In this document: positions 1-3,505 of the stretch, piece by piece
How the letters are laid out: every line of letters begins with the position of its first letter
Position numbering within the stretch: the first letter of the stretch is position 1
The notes under the pieces: model-generated
Databases searched by the model: none
Told to the model about the DNA's origin: nothing
Seen by the model: only the letters and a program-made list of their open reading frames with translations
Source: Rhodospirillaceae bacterium
GTDB lineage: Bacteria; Pseudomonadota; Alphaproteobacteria; Rhodospirillales_A; Casp-alpha2
Reading direction: 5' to 3'
DNA: 5,549 nt
Assembly: GCA_003488105.1 (NCBI GenBank)
Contig: DNMS01000312.1
Coordinates: 5,507-11,055 of the forward strand
Program-made: the position numbers and the translations under genes

Positions 1-41
1 CGCACACGAAGATGTCACTCGCGGAAAAATCGCGGTTTATG

Positions 42-47
42 TAGAAT
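42..47 (+). promoter_or_regulatory. Weak candidate -10 element upstream of the redoxin gene
   Basis: TAGAAT at this position matches five of six bases of the sigma-70 -10 consensus and would place transcription start near 54, giving a leader of about 35 nt. The hexamer 17 nt upstream (TCGCGG, 19-24) is a poor -35 match. It is half of a direct repeat and might instead bind an activator. This is a guess from pattern only. Confidence 0.2.
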
Positions 48-74
48 TCCGGCAATCATAACCCCATAGATTGC

Positions 75-80
75 AGGGAG
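75..80 (+). promoter_or_regulatory. Ribosome binding site deciding the start at 89
   Basis: AGGGAG lies 8 nt before the ATG at 89. An in-frame TTG at 71 lies upstream of this site and would place the site inside the coding region, so the ATG at 89 is preferred. The Tat motif then falls at residues 5-9, where it belongs. Confidence 0.75.
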
Positions 81-88
81 TTCGCACC

Positions 89-727
89 ATGAAAACCCTT
101 ACCCGCCGCCGCTTTGCGGCTCTTTCCGCCCTGTCAGTTCTGGCCGTCGCCGCGTTTGCCGCGCCATCCCCGGCCATGGCCGAACCCACCGTTGGCAGCC
201 CGGCCCCGGCCTTCACTGGGGTGGACACCAAGGGCCAGAAGGTCAACCTCGCCGACTACCGGGGCAAGACCGTGATTCTGGAATGGACCAACCACGACTG
301 CCCCTTCGTGGTGAAACATTATTCATCCGGCAATATGCAGATGACCCAGAAGAAGGCGACCGAGGACGGTGTCGTCTGGCTGTCGGTGATTTCCTCGGCC
401 CCCGGTGAGCAAGGCAATGTCAGCGGTCCGCAGGCCGATGCCCTGACCCAGTCACGCAACGCCGGCCCGTCAGCGGTGCTGCTCGACCCATCGGGCGAGA
501 TCGGTCGCAAGTACGCCGCGCGCACCACGCCGCACATGTTCATCATCGATCCCAAGGGAACGCTCGCCTATCACGGCGCCATCGACAGCATCAAGTCGAC
601 GGACGTCACCGACATTCCCAAGGCGCAGAATTACGTGCTCAACGCGCTGGCCCAGATGAAGGCGGGCGAGCCGGTCAAGCCGCAGGGTACCCGGCCCTAC
701 GGCTGCAGCGTCAAGTACGGCTCGTAA
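89..727 (+). CDS. Tat-exported redoxin / thioredoxin-fold protein (AhpC/TSA family)
   Basis: This is a 212-residue exported thioredoxin-fold protein. Residues 1-31 form a signal peptide with a twin-arginine motif (TRRRF, 5-9), an Ala/Leu-rich core and a likely cleavage site after AMA-31, so the mature protein should act in the periplasm. The fold is marked by PAPAF near 38-42, the beta strand TVILEW (61-66), the active-site helix start NHDCPF with Cys71, the cis-proline loop TTP (146-148) and a GCSVKY tail with Cys206. The pattern NHDCPF...KHY..GNMQ is typical of redoxin-domain proteins common in Alphaproteobacteria, close to the PRX_like1 type. The usual CxxC is absent: Val74 sits where the second Cys would be. 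Cys206 is the only other Cys and could be the resolving residue. The substrate is unknown; peroxide reduction or thiol exchange is inferred. It is transcribed alone and closed by hairpins. Confidence 0.85.
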   Translation: MKTLTRRRFAALSALSVLAVAAFAAPSPAMAEPTVGSPAPAFTGVDTKGQKVNLADYRGKTVILEWTNHDCPFVVKHYSSGNMQMTQKKATEDGVVWLSVISSAPGEQGNVSGPQADALTQSRNAGPSAVLLDPSGEIGRKYAARTTPHMFIIDPKGTLAYHGAIDSIKSTDVTDIPKAQNYVLNALAQMKAGEPVKPQGTRPYGCSVKYGS

Positions 728-729
728 CC

Positions 730-746
730 GCGGCGATCAGCGCCGT
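730..746 (+). other. Small stem-loop after the redoxin stop codon
   Basis: CGGCG (731-735) pairs with CGCCG (741-745) around a 5-nt loop, with a possible G-U closing pair at 730/746. It begins just after the stop codon and precedes the larger hairpin at 750-781 by 3 nt. It may protect the 3' end of the mRNA or be incidental in GC-rich DNA. Confidence 0.35.
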
Positions 747-749
747 AAC

Positions 750-781
750 GCGCCCGGCCAGGGAAAACCTTGGCCGGGCGC
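750..781 (+). terminator. Strong terminator-like hairpin after the redoxin gene
   Basis: Positions 750-763 pair with 768-781: 14 base pairs including one G-T wobble (761/770), around an AAAA loop (764-767). The outer ten pairs of the inner arms (CGCCCGGCCA with TGGCCGGGCG) are perfect. No T-run follows, so this is not a canonical intrinsic terminator. U-poor hairpins are nevertheless common at gene ends in GC-rich bacteria and can end transcription or block 3' exonucleases. It separates the redoxin unit from the signalling cluster. Confidence 0.65.
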
Positions 782-1025
782 CATGCCGCCGGGCCTCCCC
801 AAACACCCGCCCGAGTTCATAAAATCGGCCAAGGCATGCCCTGACGGGCCTGCCGACGCTGCGCGTATAGGTATTACCCCACCCCATACTTTTGTGTCGC
901 TCTCCCTCGTCTCCCGGTCAGCAGAAATCGCAGGCCGGTCGAGGTACTGTCTTGGCCATCACAAATGGGAAAACATCCTCGCATCCGGGCGCTGTAAGGA
1001 TGACGCGCAAAAAAAGGAAGCCGAA
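782..1025 (+). other. Intergenic region holding the promoter of the signalling cluster
   Basis: No gene is supported here. One frame stays open from an ATG at 783 into the response regulator, but the protein it would add (81 residues rich in Pro, Ser and Cys) resembles no domain. The receiver has its own ribosome site directly upstream of 1026. The region must contain the promoter for the downstream genes. Only weak -10-like hexamers (such as TATTAC at 872-877) are visible and none has a good -35 partner, so I name no promoter. A 9-bp palindrome (GGTATTACC, 870-878) and GGCATGCC (833-840) are noted without assigned function. Confidence 0.5.
1014..1020 (+). promoter_or_regulatory. Ribosome binding site deciding the response regulator start
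   Basis: AAGGAAG ends 5 nt before the ATG at 1026 and follows an A-rich stretch (1009-1015). It supports initiation at 1026 rather than at the in-frame ATG at 783, because the receiver domain starts exactly here (MARILVVDDD). Confidence 0.8.
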
Positions 1026-1400
1026 ATGGCAAGAATTCTCGTCGTCGACGATGACACCGATCACCGGGCCTTCGTCGTGCAACTGCTGGAGCGGCTGGGC
1101 CATGCCGTGATCGCCGCGGAAAACGGTCACCGCTGCTTGAGCATCCTGCACGATCAGGATGTTGACGCCATTATCACCGATATCTTCATGCCCGGCGCTG
1201 ACGGGATCGAGCTGGTGACCGAGTTGAAGAAGCTGGGTTCCCAGATTCCGGTGCTCGGCATGACGGGCGGATACAAGGGCGTGATCCGTCCTTACGAAAA
1301 CCTGTTCGCGGTTTTGGCTAACGCCAAGGTTCTGCACAAACCGTTCGGCACCAGAGACCTGGAAGTCGCCCTGGATGAGGTGCTGCGCGATGCCGCGTAA
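1026..1400 (+). CDS. Single-domain response regulator (CheY-like receiver)
   Basis: This 124-residue cytoplasmic protein consists only of a receiver domain. It receives a phosphoryl group from a histidine kinase or phosphotransfer protein and signals by protein contact, having no DNA-binding or enzymatic output. The acidic pocket is Asp8-Asp9-Asp10 at the end of strand 1, the phospho-acceptor is Asp52 (ITDIFMPGADG), the switch residue is Thr80 (GMTGG) and the conserved Lys is Lys105 in HKPF. All catalytic residues are present, so it should be phosphorylated. Two oddities are visible. The aromatic switch position (three before the Lys; Tyr106 in CheY) is Val102. The segment between Thr80 and Lys105 is slightly longer than in CheY, with a GGYKG...RPYENLF stretch. 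It overlaps the next gene by 11 nt, so the two are probably co-translated. The partner kinase is unknown; the sensor starting at 3506 is a candidate. Confidence 0.9.
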   Translation: MARILVVDDDTDHRAFVVQLLERLGHAVIAAENGHRCLSILHDQDVDAIITDIFMPGADGIELVTELKKLGSQIPVLGMTGGYKGVIRPYENLFAVLANAKVLHKPFGTRDLEVALDEVLRDAA

Positions 1401-1734
1401 ATTTGCAGGCAACGACGCCCAACGTATCAATAAGATCTGCGGTCAGGAATCGACGCTGGATCGGCTGCGCGCCGCGGTTGACGCCTTGGATCAGAAAAAT
1501 CAGGCGTTGCAGGCCGACGTCGGGGGCTTTCAGGCTGAACTTGATGATCTGCGGGACGGTATCGAGGAGCTCGCCGGATCGGTGGACGATTACCGATTCA
1601 AGGTGTCGGATGTGGAGACGCGGGCCCTGCGCCATGCCGCCCGGCGATTACGCGAGATCAGTGACTATTGGCATGAGGACGATGCCCAAGCCCCCGACAA
1701 GGCATCGGCGGACCCTTCCCAGGACGTCGCCTGA
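1390..1734 (+). CDS. Small coiled-coil protein, translationally coupled to the response regulator
   Basis: I do not recognise a family. The product is 114 residues, with no signal peptide or membrane segment. Its main feature is an uninterrupted 4-3 heptad pattern: L23, L26, V30, L33, N37, L40, V44, F47, L51, L54, I58, L61, V65, Y68, V72, V75. This predicts a parallel coiled coil of about 55 residues, probably dimeric (Asn at the core position 37 favours two strands). A basic HAARRLRE segment follows, then an acidic, Pro/Ala-rich disordered tail from about 96. The start chosen is the ATG at 1390, with GAGG (1377-1380) 9 nt upstream. An in-frame ATG at 1375 would add five residues. It overlaps the receiver gene by 11 nt in another frame, which suggests stoichiometric production and physical partnership. 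A role as adaptor or oligomerisation scaffold is inference. Confidence 0.75.
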   Translation: MPRKFAGNDAQRINKICGQESTLDRLRAAVDALDQKNQALQADVGGFQAELDDLRDGIEELAGSVDDYRFKVSDVETRALRHAARRLREISDYWHEDDAQAPDKASADPSQDVA

Positions 1735-1773
1735 TCCCGTTGGATGCCGCGGGCGGGACAAATAAAAACAATT

Positions 1774-1780
1774 AAGGGGG
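1774..1780 (+). promoter_or_regulatory. Ribosome binding site indicating a GTG start for the EAL gene
   Basis: AAGGGGG lies 8 nt before an in-frame GTG at 1789. The ATG at 1744 has no comparable site and would place this purine run inside the coding sequence. The out-of-frame ATG at 1782 is only 1 nt from the site and opens a six-codon frame. The GTG at 1789 is therefore the best start. Confidence 0.7.
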
Positions 1781-1788
1781 CATGTCCC

Positions 1789-3423
1789 GTGAACGTCAGT
1801 AACCACATTCATCCGGAGCAAGCCGGCCATTCCGGCATCCTGTTCACCGTCAACCGCGACGGATGCTTCCTGATGACCGATGCAATGCTGGAACAATTGC
1901 CTTTCGCCGGCGTTTCGGGCAACCAGTTGATGCGCCTCCACGATCTGCTCGGCGTGGAGACAGAGCCGGTCATCTCGTCCCTGCTGGAGGATACCCTGAC
2001 AGGCTGTGAAGAGGGGGTGACGCGCCGCATCGTGATACGCGACCGCGAAGGCCGCCTGTTGACCATTGGGCTGTGTCGCATGATGGGGATCGCCCCGGGC
2101 CGGATGGTCTGCACCCTGGATGAATGCCCGTTTCCAGGCTTGGCGCCGGTGAATGTTTCGCGGCCTGTGCCGGCCGTTGATGGCCTCTCGTCGCGGGCAG
2201 ACGCCTTCCGGCAGGCCACGGGTCTGGCCGGTGATGGCGTCGCGATCATGCTCGTCGGTTTGAATAGGCCTCGCAATATCGAGGGGCCGGTGGCCGGGCA
2301 TATATGGTCGGGCCTAACGGCAAAGGCGGCCAAGCGCCTCCAGGCGGTGGTTGGTCCGCGGGGGCTTGTCGCCCGTTATTCGGAAAACGCCTTTGTCGTG
2401 ATCAATGCCCAAAGCATCGGTCCGGCGCTTCCCGATATGACCGCCGGCGCCATCGTCAGCAGCTTTGACCATCCCTTCGAGATGGACGGCATGGACTTCT
2501 ATGTCGGGGTTAATATGGGCACCGCCGACGTCGGCACGGGGGCGGTTAACATCGGGCATTGTTTCCGATGCGCCGAACTGGCCCTGGATGACGCCCGCAG
2601 ATCGGGTGTCCCCGTGCGTGAATGCACGGTGCAGATGGTCGAAGCGGCCAGCGCCAAGCTGCAATTGGAACGTGATCTTCGTGATGCCTTTGAATACGAC
2701 GGATTTAGCCTAGATCTTCAGCCCAAGATCGACATGATCGGCGGGCGGTGCCGCGGGTTTGAGGCACTGATCCGCTGGCGGCATCCGGAACGCGGACTTC
2801 TCCCACCCGCACAATTCATTCCCATGGCCGAGGAATGCGGCCTAATCGTGCCGCTCACGGATTGGGTTTTGCACGAGGTCTGCCGGCTGCTCAAGGCTGA
2901 GCGCGACGCCGGGCGGTCCCCCCTGCCGATTTCGATCAACGTGCCGCCCAGCCAGTTGATGCAGCGGGAATTGAAGGATTTCATCAAGGTCATAAATGCC
3001 TATGACATCCCGCCATCGCTGATCGAGTTCGAACTGACGGACGCCATGTCCGTCGGTGAACATAGCCGCGGCATCGCCATGATGTCCGGCTTGCGGGCGG
3101 CCGGCGTGAAAGTTTCGGTCGGGGATTTCGGTGCGGGATACGCGTCATTGTCACGCTTGGTGCGTCTGCCGGTGAGCATTCTCAAGATCGATCGGTCCTT
3201 CGTCGACGATCTGCCGTCCGACCCCGAGGCCTGCGAAGTCGTCACCGCGATCGTGCGCGCGGCCAATGCTCTCGATCTGAAGGTTGTCGCCGCAGGCGTG
3301 GAGAACGATGACCAGGCCCGATTTCTCACGGACCTCGGGGTGACGACCGCGCAAGGGTTCCTGTTCAGCCATCCGCTGCCGCCGGAAAAGGCCTTCCGGC
3401 TTGCCGAGGCGCGCGTCGAATGA
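1789..3423 (+). CDS. PAS-GGDEF-EAL protein with degenerate GGDEF and altered EAL active site
   Basis: This 544-residue soluble protein belongs to the c-di-GMP signalling class. Residues about 15-115 look like a PAS sensor (GILFTVNRDG..., then RDREGRLLTIG). Residues about 145-290 fold like GGDEF, but the signature is SENAF (198-202) and the upstream RxxD inhibitory site is Gly189/Gly192, so cyclase activity and I-site binding should be lost. Residues about 300-540 are an EAL domain. By spacing from known phosphodiesterases (TBD1265/RocR) it keeps Glu325 (EAL), Asn384, Glu415 (ELT), Asp446, Lys466 and Gln522. It carries Gly445 for the first Asp of DDFG and Ala502 for the first Glu of EGVE. Both replaced residues help hold metal or the attacking water, so hydrolysis is probably weak or absent. 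The likely role is a c-di-GMP receptor or docking protein, like LapD or FimX. It lies 54 nt after the coiled-coil gene, probably in the same operon. Confidence 0.85.
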   Translation: MNVSNHIHPEQAGHSGILFTVNRDGCFLMTDAMLEQLPFAGVSGNQLMRLHDLLGVETEPVISSLLEDTLTGCEEGVTRRIVIRDREGRLLTIGLCRMMGIAPGRMVCTLDECPFPGLAPVNVSRPVPAVDGLSSRADAFRQATGLAGDGVAIMLVGLNRPRNIEGPVAGHIWSGLTAKAAKRLQAVVGPRGLVARYSENAFVVINAQSIGPALPDMTAGAIVSSFDHPFEMDGMDFYVGVNMGTADVGTGAVNIGHCFRCAELALDDARRSGVPVRECTVQMVEAASAKLQLERDLRDAFEYDGFSLDLQPKIDMIGGRCRGFEALIRWRHPERGLLPPAQFIPMAEECGLIVPLTDWVLHEVCRLLKAERDAGRSPLPISINVPPSQLMQRELKDFIKVINAYDIPPSLIEFELTDAMSVGEHSRGIAMMSGLRAAGVKVSVGDFGAGYASLSRLVRLPVSILKIDRSFVDDLPSDPEACEVVTAIVRAANALDLKVVAAGVENDDQARFLTDLGVTTAQGFLFSHPLPPEKAFRLAEARVE

Positions 3424-3444
3424 AAAGATCAAAGCATGTTCATT

Positions 3445-3478
3445 TTCCAGGAACACGTTGGGAAGCGTGATCCTGGGA
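3445..3478 (+). other. Hairpin between the EAL gene and the sensor gene
   Basis: CCAGGA-A-CACG (3447-3457) pairs with CGTG-A-TCCTGG (3466-3476) around an 8-nt loop. One A-A mismatch interrupts the stem, and two weak outer pairs (3446/3477 and 3445/3478) extend it. There is no T-run after it. It lies 22 nt past the EAL stop codon and ends 15 nt before the next ribosome site. It could be a partial terminator, an mRNA processing or stability element, or an operator. Confidence 0.45.
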
Positions 3479-3493
3479 TACGGGAGCCTTGCC

Positions 3494-3500
3494 GGGAGGG
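3494..3500 (+). promoter_or_regulatory. Ribosome binding site for the multi-sensor gene
   Basis: GGGAGGG ends 5 nt before the ATG at 3506. An in-frame TGA directly precedes that ATG (3503-3505), so no longer start is possible. The second in-frame ATG at 3533 has no comparable site. Confidence 0.8.
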
Positions 3501-3505
3501 GCTGA

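Noticed and set aside
71..88. TTG at 71 as start of the redoxin gene
   Set aside because: The ribosome site at 75-80 would fall inside the frame, and the ATG at 89 has ideal spacing and a correctly placed Tat motif.
833..878. Short palindromes GGCATGCC (833-840) and GGTATTACC (870-878) as operators
   Set aside because: They are 8 and 9 bp long, occur once each and sit next to no promoter I can identify. Chance is a sufficient explanation.
783..1025. An 81-residue N-terminal extension of the response regulator from the in-frame ATG at 783
   Set aside because: The ATG lies at the foot of the terminator-like hairpin with no ribosome site. The added residues resemble no domain, and a proper site (AAGGAAG) precedes the ATG at 1026, where the receiver fold begins.
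918..1430. Open frame of 170 codons on the - strand opposite the receiver
   Set aside because: It mirrors the receiver coding strand and has no independent ribosome site or domain signature.
1744..1788. ATG at 1744 as start of the EAL protein
   Set aside because: There is no good ribosome site upstream of it. The strong AAGGGGG would lie inside the coding region, and it points to the GTG at 1789.
1782..1802. Six-codon leader reading frame (ATG at 1782) overlapping the EAL start
   Set aside because: Only 1 nt separates it from the ribosome site, too close for initiation, and nothing indicates attenuation.
3450..3470. GGAAC at 3450-3454 as the -35 of an EcfG (general stress sigma) promoter
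   Set aside because: No CGTT-like -10 occurs at the required spacing of about 16-18 nt, and the GGAAC is part of the hairpin stem.
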